DNA of 64,000 nt from Aquabacterium olei (GTDB lineage: Bacteria; Pseudomonadota; Gammaproteobacteria; Burkholderiales; Burkholderiaceae_C), in contig NZ_CP029210.1 in NCBI RefSeq assembly GCF_003100395.1, positions 1,984,001-2,048,000 on the forward strand, read 5' to 3'. How positions within the stretch are numbered: position 1 is the stretch's first letter; each line of letters opens with the position of its first letter. This document shows positions 56,850 through 64,000 of this stretch, piece by piece. Position numbers and translations under genes: made by a program. The notes beneath the pieces are model-generated. The model saw nothing but the letters and a program-made list of their open reading frames with translations, made no database searches and was not told the DNA's origin.

Positions 56850-57880
56850 TCCGGCCTCGCCGTGTGTTCGATGCCCTGGTGCTGCTCGGCCTGCTGTGGC
56901 TGGCGTGGCGGGTGCTGGACTGGGCGGTGCTGCAGGCCGTCTTCGCGCCCGATCTGGTCGCCTGCCGTGCGCTCGACCATGCGGGCGCCTGCTGGGGCGT
57001 CGTGGCAGCCAAGTGGCGGCCCATGCTGTTCGGGCACTTCCCGTTCGAGGATCAATGGCGGCCGGCGCTCGCCGCCCTGCTTCTGGTGGGGTGCACATTC
57101 GGGGCGGCCGGCGCCATCGCCTGGCGTACGCACACCGCATCCCGAAGCCGGGCTCTGGCCGGCCTTGCACTGGCGGGATTCGCCGTCAGCGTCGCGCTGC
57201 TGCGAGGCGGCTGGGCAGGCCTTGCCCCCGTGCCGCCCGAACAATGGGGCGGCTTGCCGCTCACCCTGCTGCTCGCCATCGGCGCCTGGTGCCTGGCCTG
57301 GCCGGTGGGCATCGGGCTGGCTTACGGCCGACGCGCGCCGTCGGCCATGCTGTCCGTGCCGTGCACGGCGGTCATCGAGATCGTGCGGGGCGCGCCCCTG
57401 GTGATCTGGCTGTTTGCCGCGGCCTTCGCCTTGCCCGCTGCGCTCCCCACGGCCTGGACACCGGGCCTACTGCCGCGCGTGCTGCTTGTGCTGGGCGTGT
57501 TTGCCGGGGCCTACCTCGCCGAGATCCTGCGCGGTGGCCTGCAGACCGTGCCCGCTGAACAGACCGAAGCTGCCCGGGTGCTCGGGCTCGGCTGGTGGGG
57601 CATCCAGCGGCGCATCGTGCTGCCGCAAGCCGTTCGGGCCACGCTGCCTCCGATGGTCAGCCACGCCATCGGCCTGCTCAAGGACACCTCGCTGGTCATG
57701 GTGATCGGGCTGCACGAACTCAGCGGTGCGCTGGGCCTCGCCATCGGCGGCGATGCCGACTGGCGCCCCTTCTATGTCGAGGCCTACCTGTTCGTGGCAG
57801 CGCTTTACTTCGCGCTCTGCGTGACGCTGGCGCGGCTGGGGCGTCGCCTGGAACACCGCCTCTGCCCCCCTACCGTGTAA
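56846..57880 (+). CDS. aapM: amino-acid ABC transporter permease (AapM type)
   Basis: 344 aa. Second HisMQ-type permease, with EAARVLGLGWWGIQRRIVLPQAVR as the EAA loop and HAIGLLKDTSLVMVIGLHEL. Extra N-terminal helices and KWRPMLFGHFPFEDQWRPAL match AapM. It ends the unit: the next element is a terminator, and no ATPase gene (aapP) follows, so the energising subunit must be encoded elsewhere. Confidence 0.92.
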   Translation: MIRPRRVFDALVLLGLLWLAWRVLDWAVLQAVFAPDLVACRALDHAGACWGVVAAKWRPMLFGHFPFEDQWRPALAALLLVGCTFGAAGAIAWRTHTASRSRALAGLALAGFAVSVALLRGGWAGLAPVPPEQWGGLPLTLLLAIGAWCLAWPVGIGLAYGRRAPSAMLSVPCTAVIEIVRGAPLVIWLFAAAFALPAALPTAWTPGLLPRVLLVLGVFAGAYLAEILRGGLQTVPAEQTEAARVLGLGWWGIQRRIVLPQAVRATLPPMVSHAIGLLKDTSLVMVIGLHELSGALGLAIGGDADWRPFYVEAYLFVAALYFALCVTLARLGRRLEHRLCPPTV

Positions 57881-57882
57881 AC

Positions 57883-57907
57883 GGCGCCACGCTCGGGCGC
57901 CTTTTTT
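57883..57907 (+). terminator. rho-independent terminator of the amino-acid transporter unit
   Basis: GGCGCC (57883-57888) pairs with GGCGCC (57896-57901) and is followed directly by TTTTTT. It lies two bases after the aapM-type stop, confirming that the unit ends without an ATPase gene. Confidence 0.9.
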
Positions 57908-58010
57908 GCTGGTCAGCCCGAGAAGCACGGGCCAGAATGCCCAGGCGCGCGTCAGCCCCCTGCCGGCGCGTCCGGGGTCTACGACCAACGCAGGGGATGA
58001 CGCCAGCACC

Positions 58011-60374
58011 ATGCCGGACCTCGCTTCCCCAGCTCCCTCAGCAGACGCGCCGCCCGTGGTGGGCTACCGTCATCTGCCGACCCTGCTGCCGCTGGCCATC
58101 ACCGTGCTTGCGCTGTTCTTCGTGAACCGCACGCTGAATGTTCAGGAAGAGGCCACCCTCACGCGGCAGTTTCAGGCCCATGCGGCGCGCCTGCACGACC
58201 GCCTGCGCGAACGCATCAGCACCTACGACGAAATCCTGCGCGGCGCGGCAGGTTTCTTTGCTGCGTCACAAAGCGTCTCCCGCGCCGAATGGCGTGACTA
58301 CGTCACCGCGCTCGCACTCGACGAAGGCTATGTCGGCATTCAGGGGCTCGGATTCAGTCAACGCATCCAGCCGGCCGAGCTGGAGACCCATGTGCGCGGG
58401 GTGCGCGAAGAGGGGTTCCCGGAATACGACGTGACGCCGCCGGGCTCCCGGCCCGTCTACTCGGCCATCGTCTACCTCGAGCCCTTTTATGGCCGCAACC
58501 TGCGGGCCTTCGGCTTCGACATGTACTCCGAACCCGTAAGGCGGGCCGCGATGGACCGGGCGACCGCCACGGCCGACATCGCCTACAGCGGCAAGGTCCG
58601 GTTGGTACAGGAAACCGACTCCGACGTGCAACCTGGTGTGCTGGCCTACCTGCCGGTGTACCGCGGCGGGCGCAAGCCGTCCACCGACCCCTTGCGCCAG
58701 GCCAACGTCGTCGGCTGGGTCTATGCGCCCTTTCGGCTCAAGGACCTGATCACCGCCGTGCTGCAGACCGAGCTGAATGTGGCCCAGGTGCAGCTGTACG
58801 ACCTGGGCCCGGATGGCGGCGGCCGGCCCGAGCTGCTGTTCGACAGCCTCTCGAACAGCGACGCCCCCGTCACACCCGCCACGGCGACGCGGCTGGTGCA
58901 CGAACGCCGCATGACGCTGCACGGCCGCGAATGGCTGCTGCGCTACCGCGCGCTCGACGAATTCACAGCCCTGAACCGCCACGACACGCGCTGGCTCATC
59001 ATGACCGGCGTCGGCCTGATCGGCATCCTGCTGTGCGTGCTCAGCTGGGTCTGGATCAACACCCGTGAGCGCGCCCGCCGCATGGCCGATGAACTGACCA
59101 CGGCACTGGCGGAAGGCGAAGAGCGCTTCCGGCTCATGGTCGCCAGCCTGCAGGACTATGCCGTGCTGATGCTCGACGAACAGGGCATCGTGATGACGTG
59201 GAACGCTGGCGCCCAGCGCATCTACGGCTGGCGAACCGAAGAGATCACCGGGCGCCACTTCAGCTGCTTCTACCCCGAGGAGGCCGTCCGGGCCGCTGCC
59301 CCGGCGCAGGCCCTGGCCACCGCGCTCGTCAACGGGCAGTACAGCGAGGACGGCTGGCGCATGCGCAAGGACGGCAGCCGCTTTCGAGCCAGCGTGCTGA
59401 TCACCGCCATGCGCGACGGCAACGGCCGCGTCAAGGGCTTTACCAAGGTCACGCGCGACATCACCAGCCGCCACGAGCAGGAAGAGCGCCTGCGGCTGGC
59501 CGCTACCGTGTTCCGCAGCACGCAGGAAGGCGTCGCCATCACCGACTCGGGCGGCCATGTGCTGGCGGTCAACCCAGCCTTCGAACGCATCACCGAATAC
59601 ACCGAAGACGAAGTGCGCGGCCAGAACCTGCGCCTGCTCGCCTCCGGCCGCCACGACCGCAGCTACTTCCACACCATGTGGCGAGACCTGCTCAGCCGCG
59701 GGCACTGGCAGGCGGAAATCTGGAACCGCCGCAAGGGCGGCGAGGTGTACCCCGGCTGGCTGACCGTCAGCGCCGTGCACAACGATGCGGGCGAGACGAC
59801 GAGCTACGTCGGCGTCTTCACCGACATCACGCGCATCCAGCACGCTGAGACGCAACTCGAACACCTTGCGCACCACGACGCGCTGACCGACCTGCCCAAC
59901 CGGCTGCTGTTGCACTCGCGGCTCGAACACACTCTGGAGCGCGCCCACCGCGGCCAGACCACCTGCGCCGTGCTCTTCCTCGACCTCGACCGCTTCAAGG
60001 CTGTCAACGACCAGCTGGGGCACCAGGCGGGCGATGAACTGCTGAAGGCCGCCTCACGGCGACTGCGGCTGCACCTGCGCGAGAACGACACGGTGGCCCG
60101 CCTGGGCGGCGACGAGTTCGTCATCGTGCTCGAGGACCTGGCCAGCTCCGAAGGCGCCGCTGTGGTGGCGCGCGCCATCATCGAGCGCATGCAGCGGACC
60201 TTCCACCTGCCCGGCGGCCACGAGGCCCACGTCGGCTGCAGCGTCGGCATCAGCCTGTTCCCGGACGACGGCCATGACGCCGACACGCTGATCCAGCATG
60301 CCGACACCGCGCTCTACAAGGCCAAGGAGGCCGGGCGCGGCACCTACCGCTTCTACAGCACCCGACCGGAGTGA
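58011..60374 (+). CDS. CHASE-PAS-PAS diguanylate cyclase
   Basis: 787 aa from ATG 58011; the frame is open back to 57906, across the terminator. A first helix (about residues 28-43, TLLPLAITVLALFFV) leads to a periplasmic CHASE domain (DEILRGAAGFFAASQSVSR, GYVGIQGLGFSQRI). A second helix near residue 340 (WLIMTGVGLIGILLCVLSW) is followed by two PAS domains (ending TKVTRDITSRHEQEERL and GVFTDITRIQHAETQLEHL) and a GGDEF domain. The active site RLGGDEFVIVLE is intact, with the inhibitory RxxD (REND) five residues before it. There is no EAL domain. It should make c-di-GMP in response to a small extracellular ligand. Confidence 0.94.
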   Translation: MPDLASPAPSADAPPVVGYRHLPTLLPLAITVLALFFVNRTLNVQEEATLTRQFQAHAARLHDRLRERISTYDEILRGAAGFFAASQSVSRAEWRDYVTALALDEGYVGIQGLGFSQRIQPAELETHVRGVREEGFPEYDVTPPGSRPVYSAIVYLEPFYGRNLRAFGFDMYSEPVRRAAMDRATATADIAYSGKVRLVQETDSDVQPGVLAYLPVYRGGRKPSTDPLRQANVVGWVYAPFRLKDLITAVLQTELNVAQVQLYDLGPDGGGRPELLFDSLSNSDAPVTPATATRLVHERRMTLHGREWLLRYRALDEFTALNRHDTRWLIMTGVGLIGILLCVLSWVWINTRERARRMADELTTALAEGEERFRLMVASLQDYAVLMLDEQGIVMTWNAGAQRIYGWRTEEITGRHFSCFYPEEAVRAAAPAQALATALVNGQYSEDGWRMRKDGSRFRASVLITAMRDGNGRVKGFTKVTRDITSRHEQEERLRLAATVFRSTQEGVAITDSGGHVLAVNPAFERITEYTEDEVRGQNLRLLASGRHDRSYFHTMWRDLLSRGHWQAEIWNRRKGGEVYPGWLTVSAVHNDAGETTSYVGVFTDITRIQHAETQLEHLAHHDALTDLPNRLLLHSRLEHTLERAHRGQTTCAVLFLDLDRFKAVNDQLGHQAGDELLKAASRRLRLHLRENDTVARLGGDEFVIVLEDLASSEGAAVVARAIIERMQRTFHLPGGHEAHVGCSVGISLFPDDGHDADTLIQHADTALYKAKEAGRGTYRFYSTRPE

Positions 60375-60397
60375 CACCCCGCCCGGCATCGCCATGA

Positions 60398-60424
60398 AAA
60401 AGGCCCGCCTGTGAAGGCGGGCCA
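60398..60424 (-). terminator. terminator of the small minus-strand gene
   Basis: An eight-base stem GGCCCGCC/GGCGGGCC (60403-60410 with 60417-60424) is followed on the minus strand by five U residues (60402-60398). The plus side has A-rich sequence instead, so it serves leftward transcription from the gene at 60460-60663. Confidence 0.8.
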
Positions 60425-60459
60425 AAACACGCATTGCCGAGAGAAACAGGATCGCAGGT

Positions 60460-60663
60460 TCAGGCGACGGACGCGTCGAAGGCGTCATCGTCCAGCATCG
60501 ACGCATCGTCGTTCTGAACCAGGGGAATCAGGGGCTTGTCCAGCGGACGGCAGATGCGGCTGTGCAGGCGCTTCAGCCGCTCCGAGCCTTCAATGGCTTC
60601 CAGCACGGCCTGCGGGTCCATCATGAGGGCGAACGGGTTGGTGAAAAGACCGGGCTTGTGCAT
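60460..60663 (-). CDS. small conserved-looking protein, unknown function
   Basis: 67 aa from ATG 60663 (the frame is open to 60723); GGAG six bases upstream on the minus strand supports this start. The sequence opens MHKPGLFTNPFALMMDPQAV followed by a charged helix (LEAIEGSERLKRLHSRIC) and an acidic tail. One Cys, no signal peptide or membrane helix. I do not recognise the family, though the ordered N-terminal half and its own terminator argue that it is real. It may be expressed from the region carrying the 60754 palindrome. Confidence 0.7.
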   Translation of the reverse strand: MHKPGLFTNPFALMMDPQAVLEAIEGSERLKRLHSRICRPLDKPLIPLVQNDDASMLDDDAFDASVA

Positions 60664-60753
60664 GGCTGTCTCCGAGGTGCAAGGGGTGTGTCGATGGATG
60701 TGATCGTAGGGATCGGGGCCCATCGGCGGTAGTCGTCACACCGCCAAACCGCC

Positions 60754-60772
60754 TGTCAGAAATTTTCTGACA
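60754..60772. promoter_or_regulatory. perfect 19-bp palindrome, candidate operator
   Basis: TGTCAGAAA-T-TTTCTGACA is perfectly symmetric about one central base. It lies between the tatD stop (60803) and the small gene start (60663), with a second inverted repeat GGCGGT/ACCGCC at 60725-60730 and 60740-60745. With a one-base centre it cannot fold into an RNA hairpin of that length without losing pairs, so a dimeric DNA-binding protein site is more likely. The regulator is unknown. Confidence 0.55.
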
Positions 60773-60802
60773 CCGTGTAGGAAGCAGCCCGCGGGTCCAC
60801 CC

Positions 60803-61588
60803 TCAGGCGGCCCGCACGCGCGAGAACAATTCCTCGAAATTGGCCGACGTCGCCTCGCCTACAGCCTCGGGTGACAGCCCTTTCACATCCGCCAGTTGCT
60901 TGGCCACATAGGGCACGTAGGCCGGCGTGTTGGTCTTGCCGCGGTAAGGCGCCGGGGCCAGGTAGGGGCTGTCCGTCTCGATCAGACAGCGGTCCAGCGG
61001 CACGAAGCGGGCCACGTCGCGCAGGTCTGCGGCGTTCTTGAAGGTCAGGATGCCCGAAAACGAGATCATGAAACCCATGTCGAGCGCGGCACGGGCCACG
61101 GCCTCGGTTTCCGTGAAGCAATGAAAGACCCCCGTGACCTCACCCTGCCCCGCTTCGCGCAGGATGGCGATGGTGTCGTCACTGGCCTGGCGCGTGTGGA
61201 TCACCAGGGGCAGGCGCGTCTGCCTCGCCGCCTCGATGTGGACACGAAAGCGCTCGCGCTGCCAGGCCATGTCGGCCACGCTGCGGCCCTCGAGGCGATA
61301 GTAGTCCAGCCCGGTTTCGCCGATGCCCACCACGCGCGGCAACGCGGCCCGCGTCAGCAGGTCGTCCAGCGAAGGCTCCAGCACATCTTCGTTGTCCGGG
61401 TGCACGCCCACCGTGGCCCAGAAGTTGTCGAAGCGCATGGCCAGGTCATGCACCTGCGGAAACTCTTCCAGCGTGGTGCTGATGCACAGCGCCCGGTCGA
61501 CCCCGGCCGCCGCCATCTCGGCGCGAACCTGGTCAAGCTGCTCGGTGTACTGCGGGAAGTTGAGGTGGCAATGCGAATCGACGAACAT
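60803..61588 (-). CDS. tatD: TatD-family metal-dependent DNase
   Basis: 261 aa. TIM-barrel hydrolase with metal ligands in VDSHCHLNF, GIGETGLDYY, LVIHTRQA, VFHCFTE and LIETDSPYL. TatD enzymes are 3'-5' exonucleases implicated in DNA repair and RNA turnover. It ends the mltG-tmk-holB-pilZ-tatD series, an order common in beta- and gammaproteobacteria, 56 bases after the pilZ stop. No start ambiguity. Confidence 0.96.
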   Translation of the reverse strand: MFVDSHCHLNFPQYTEQLDQVRAEMAAAGVDRALCISTTLEEFPQVHDLAMRFDNFWATVGVHPDNEDVLEPSLDDLLTRAALPRVVGIGETGLDYYRLEGRSVADMAWQRERFRVHIEAARQTRLPLVIHTRQASDDTIAILREAGQGEVTGVFHCFTETEAVARAALDMGFMISFSGILTFKNAADLRDVARFVPLDRCLIETDSPYLAPAPYRGKTNTPAYVPYVAKQLADVKGLSPEAVGEATSANFEELFSRVRAA

Positions 61589-61644
61589 GGAAGGGCCGTG
61601 GCAACAAGCGGATCGGTGAACCCGCTATTGTTGCCGCAAAGCCT

Positions 61645-62085
61645 TCACAGCGTCTGAGTGGGCTTGCTCGACGAGATGTTGGTGCCCAGGATCTGCTCGA
61701 TCCGCAGGCGCAGCAGGCGGGTCTTCTCGTCGGCCGGAAAGCGCACACCGACACCCTGGGTGCGTCCGCCGGATGCATTGGCCGGCGTGATCCACGCGAT
61801 CTTGCCCGCCACCGGATAGCGCTGTGGGTCTTCGGGCAGAGACAGCAGAAGGTAGATGTCGTCGCCCAGCGTGTATTCGCGGGTGGTGGGCACGAACAGC
61901 CCCCCGTCGGTGAAGGCGGGGATGTAGGCCGCGTACAGCGCGCCCTTCTCGCGAAAAACCAGCTGGATGACGCTCGGGCGGCCCGTGGCAGCAGGTGTCG
62001 CTGCGCCCGCCGCACCCATGGCCGAACGCCCCGGGCCGGTCGGCGCGAAAGCAGAGGGCATGGCCGTCGTCTGGAATTCACTCAT
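61645..62085 (-). CDS. pilZ: PilZ-domain protein (type IV pilus PilZ type)
   Basis: 146 aa. After a flexible N-terminal stretch (residues 1-37) comes a PilZ beta-barrel (IQLVFREKGALYAAYIPAFT, GGLFVPTTREYTLGDDIYLL, VAGKIAWITP, GVGVRFP). The RxxxR and DxSxxG c-di-GMP-binding motifs are absent, as in the pilus-assembly PilZ proteins that act through PilB and FimX instead. The holB-pilZ-tatD neighbourhood is typical. The 120-base gap to holB shows no clear structure. Confidence 0.92.
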   Translation of the reverse strand: MSEFQTTAMPSAFAPTGPGRSAMGAAGAATPAATGRPSVIQLVFREKGALYAAYIPAFTDGGLFVPTTREYTLGDDIYLLLSLPEDPQRYPVAGKIAWITPANASGGRTQGVGVRFPADEKTRLLRLRIEQILGTNISSSKPTQTL

Positions 62086-62205
62086 CGTGTGACGAGTTTA
62101 ACGCCGGCACCCTAAGCCAGCACGTGAACCAGTTGGCAACGCCCCACCTCTTTACCAGCCGATACACCCTCGATTGCAGGGGACCAGGTCGATGGCTGGG
62201 CAGGG

Positions 62206-63258
62206 TTAGCGCGCAGGGCGAGGACGCGCCAGTGCGGCCCGGGCCTGCAGCAGCAGACTCTCGACCTTCAGGCCAGCGTTCCAGGGGTGCTCGGCATGGC
62301 GGCTGGCCTTGCGCAATTCCTGTGACCACGCCGTGAGCCGCTCGAGGTCGGCCCCTTCCGGCAGGCTGGCGGCGGGAAAGAAGCGCGGGGCGGCGCCCAC
62401 GGCCACACAGCAGACGTCGTGGCAGATCTTCTGCAGCGTCTCGATCAACAGCGGCAAGGGCCAGGCCGACACCAGCCCGGCCTCGCCCTGGGCCACGGCC
62501 TTCGGCAGCTGCGGCCACAAGCGCGCATCCACCCCCATCTGGTGACGCGCCAGCGCGGTCAGCGGCTGCCCGCCGGCGCCTGCCAGCAGCACCGCGGCGG
62601 CCGGCTCGTCCAGCCCCTCCACGGTGTCACGCAGCCAGTGGATGGCGGTGGCGGCATCGGGCATGGGAAGCCGCCAGGCCTGGCAGCGGCTGCGCACCGT
62701 GGGCAGCAACTGGTCAAGCGCCGCACCGCTGAGAACGAATCGCACCTGCCCGGGCGGCTCCTCCAGCGTTTTCAGCAGCGTGTTGGCCGCCACCATGTTC
62801 ATGCGCTCGGCCGGGTGCACCAGCACCACCTTGGCACGGCCACGCGAGGCGGTGTGCTGCGAGAACTGCACCACTTGCCGAATGGCGTCGACCTTGATTT
62901 CCTGGCTGGGCTTGCGGGTCTTGCTGCCCTTTTCACCGTCCGAGGCAGCGGGCTCGGCCCCTGCGGCGCCCCAGCCCAGGCTCAGCTGCAAGGCCTCGGG
63001 CAGCACCACCAACAGGTCGGGGTGCGAGCCGGCGTCGATCAAGTGGCAACTGGCACAACGGCCGCATGCGGGGGCCGCGGCCGCCCCCATCGGACGTGCC
63101 TCGCAGAGCCAGCCACGCGCCAGAGCCAGCGCGAACTCGAACTGCCCGATCCCCTCGTCACCGTGCAACAGCGCGGCGTGGCTGCCCAACTGGGCCAGCG
63201 CCTCGACGAGCGGTTGCTGCAACCAGGGCCACAGCGGGAAGCGGGCCGCATCGCTCAT
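62206..63258 (-). CDS. holB: DNA polymerase III delta-prime subunit
   Basis: 350 aa. Clamp-loader subunit that opens the beta clamp with tau and delta. The zinc module is [20 protein letters not shown]; the P-loop region [20 protein letters not shown] is degenerate, as expected because delta-prime does not hydrolyse ATP. Conserved [20 protein letters not shown], then [14 protein letters not shown] and SRCQAWRLP are present. An insert (about 95-115, rich in Ser/Lys/Glu) precedes QEIKVDAIR. The tmk stop lies four bases inside the holB start (ATGA 63255-63258). Confidence 0.96.
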   Translation of the reverse strand: MSDAARFPLWPWLQQPLVEALAQLGSHAALLHGDEGIGQFEFALALARGWLCEARPMGAAAAPACGRCASCHLIDAGSHPDLLVVLPEALQLSLGWGAAGAEPAASDGEKGSKTRKPSQEIKVDAIRQVVQFSQHTASRGRAKVVLVHPAERMNMVAANTLLKTLEEPPGQVRFVLSGAALDQLLPTVRSRCQAWRLPMPDAATAIHWLRDTVEGLDEPAAAVLLAGAGGQPLTALARHQMGVDARLWPQLPKAVAQGEAGLVSAWPLPLLIETLQKICHDVCCVAVGAAPRFFPAASLPEGADLERLTAWSQELRKASRHAEHPWNAGLKVESLLLQARAALARPRPAR

Positions 63259-63875
63259 GCCAGGCCTCGCTCGGCCAGCACGGCGCGCACCTGCTCGGCC
63301 ACCTCGGCCGGCGTGCGGGAGGCATCGATCAGGGCAAAACGCGTTGGCTGCGCCGCCACCCGGGCGCGATAACCTGCCCGCACCCGTTCAAAGAAGGCCG
63401 TGTCCTGGGCCTCGAAGCGATCCGGCTGTCGGGCTGCGCTCAGGCGCCCGGCGGCCACGTCCGGCGGCAAATCGAACAGCAGCGTCAGCTCCGGCTGCCG
63501 ACCTTGCTGAACCCATTGCTCGAGCGTCGCGAGCACCGAGAGATCGAAACCCCGGCCGCCGCCTTGATAGGCAAAGGTGGCGTCGGTGAAACGGTCGCAC
63601 AGCACCCGGGCGCCCCGTGCCAGCGCGGGCTCGATCACCGTCGTCAGGTGGTCCCGGCGGCCGGCAAACACCAGCAGCGCTTCCGTCAGCGCATCCATCG
63701 GCTGGTGCAGGAACAGGCCGCGCAGCTGCTCGGCCAGCGGGGTGCCGCCCGGCTCGCGGGTGCGAACCACCTCATGGCCGGCCTGTCGCCAGACCTGCTC
63801 GAGGGCGTCGATGTGGGTGGTCTTGCCCGCACCGTCGATGCCTTCGAAGGTGATGAAGCGGCCGGTGGCAGTCAT
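63255..63875 (-). CDS. tmk: thymidylate kinase
   Basis: 206 aa. Phosphorylates dTMP to dTDP. The P-loop is [16 protein letters not shown], the DR motif is [20 protein letters not shown], the LID segment is [12 protein letters not shown], and [18 protein letters not shown] binds dTMP. Its ATG overlaps the upstream mltG stop, and its stop overlaps the holB start, giving a coupled mltG-tmk-holB run. Confidence 0.97.
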   Translation of the reverse strand: MTATGRFITFEGIDGAGKTTHIDALEQVWRQAGHEVVRTREPGGTPLAEQLRGLFLHQPMDALTEALLVFAGRRDHLTTVIEPALARGARVLCDRFTDATFAYQGGGRGFDLSVLATLEQWVQQGRQPELTLLFDLPPDVAAGRLSAARQPDRFEAQDTAFFERVRAGYRARVAAQPTRFALIDASRTPAEVAEQVRAVLAERGLA

Positions 63876-64000
63876 GGGCTCTTTCTGGGATTGCGCTGGT
63901 ACTGGTTGACCGCGCGATTATGCTCAGCCAGTGTGGCGCTGAACGCACTGCTGCCATCGCCGCGGGCCACAAAGTAAAGCGCCTTGGTGGGCGCGGGCTG
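63872..64000 (-). CDS. mltG: endolytic murein transglycosylase MltG (C-terminal end only)
   Basis: The last 42 residues are visible, reading [20 protein letters not shown] then [17 protein letters not shown] and ending KSP. [24 protein letters not shown] is the conserved C-terminus of MltG (YceG), which cuts nascent peptidoglycan strands. TGA overlaps the tmk ATG (ATGA 63872-63875). The rest of the gene lies beyond the window. Confidence 0.9.
   Translation of the reverse strand, partial: QPAPTKALYFVARGDGSSAFSATLAEHNRAVNQYQRNPRKSP

Overview
The window reads as chromosomal DNA of a high-GC betaproteobacterium, most likely Burkholderiales (Comamonadaceae or the Leptothrix/Rubrivivax group). The signs are an aceE-aceF-lpdA operon whose LpdA carries its own lipoyl domain, a LexA-boxed imuA-imuB-dnaE2 cassette, a CadR-type regulator divergent from a soft-metal P-type ATPase, and an mltG-tmk-holB-pilZ-tatD order. 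The taxon is inferred from gene content, not from a marker gene. I see no tRNA, rRNA, insertion sequence, phage or CRISPR array. Genes are tightly packed and no gene-free stretch exceeds 300 bases.

Layout. 1-3097 (minus): a membrane PAS histidine kinase and its FixJ-type response regulator, divergent from 3293-9650 (plus), the pyruvate dehydrogenase operon aceE-aceF-lpdA, which ends in a terminator. 9783-11000: a Xre/ParS antitoxin and RES toxin pair with a palindromic operator laid over its promoter. 11023-13960: heavy-metal P-type ATPase and divergent CadR-like regulator. 13995-19634 (minus): SOS mutagenesis cassette dnaE2-imuB-imuA behind a perfect LexA box. 19755-21340: ribA and a CDF cation transporter. 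21356-23943 (minus): two tandem paralogous diguanylate cyclases. 24020-25186 (minus): D,D-carboxypeptidase. 25371-25889: short DUF421 membrane protein.

26053-52757 (plus) is the centrepiece, a near-continuous run of about 26.7 kb. Its order is treZ-1, GH133 debranching enzyme, chaB-like, a Pro-rich small protein, glgB, glgE, a treS-maltokinase fusion, an unassigned six-hairpin glycosidase, glgX, treZ-2, a malQ-treY fusion of 1703 aa, an MCE/Mla-type lipid transporter set (permease, ATPase, MCE protein, lipoprotein) and a DUF72 protein. Nine junctions are 4-base ATGA or GTGA stop/start overlaps. The encoded enzymes can turn trehalose into maltose-1-phosphate and then branched alpha-glucan (TreS-Mak, GlgE, GlgB), trim it (GlgX, GDE, MalQ) and turn the glucan back into trehalose (TreY, TreZ). 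This is a complete trehalose/glucan cycle without glgA or glgC in the window. The lipid transporter genes are translationally joined to it, which suggests one envelope and osmotic stress unit.

52729-54823 holds a 24-residue membrane peptide, a membrane protein, a CBS-domain protein and a disordered small protein. 54936-57880 encodes a polar amino-acid ABC importer (binding protein and two permeases, no ATPase nearby). 58011-60374 is a CHASE-PAS-PAS-GGDEF protein. 60460-64000 (minus) is the housekeeping run mltG (partial)-tmk-holB-pilZ-tatD plus a small unknown gene preceded by a perfect 19-bp palindrome.
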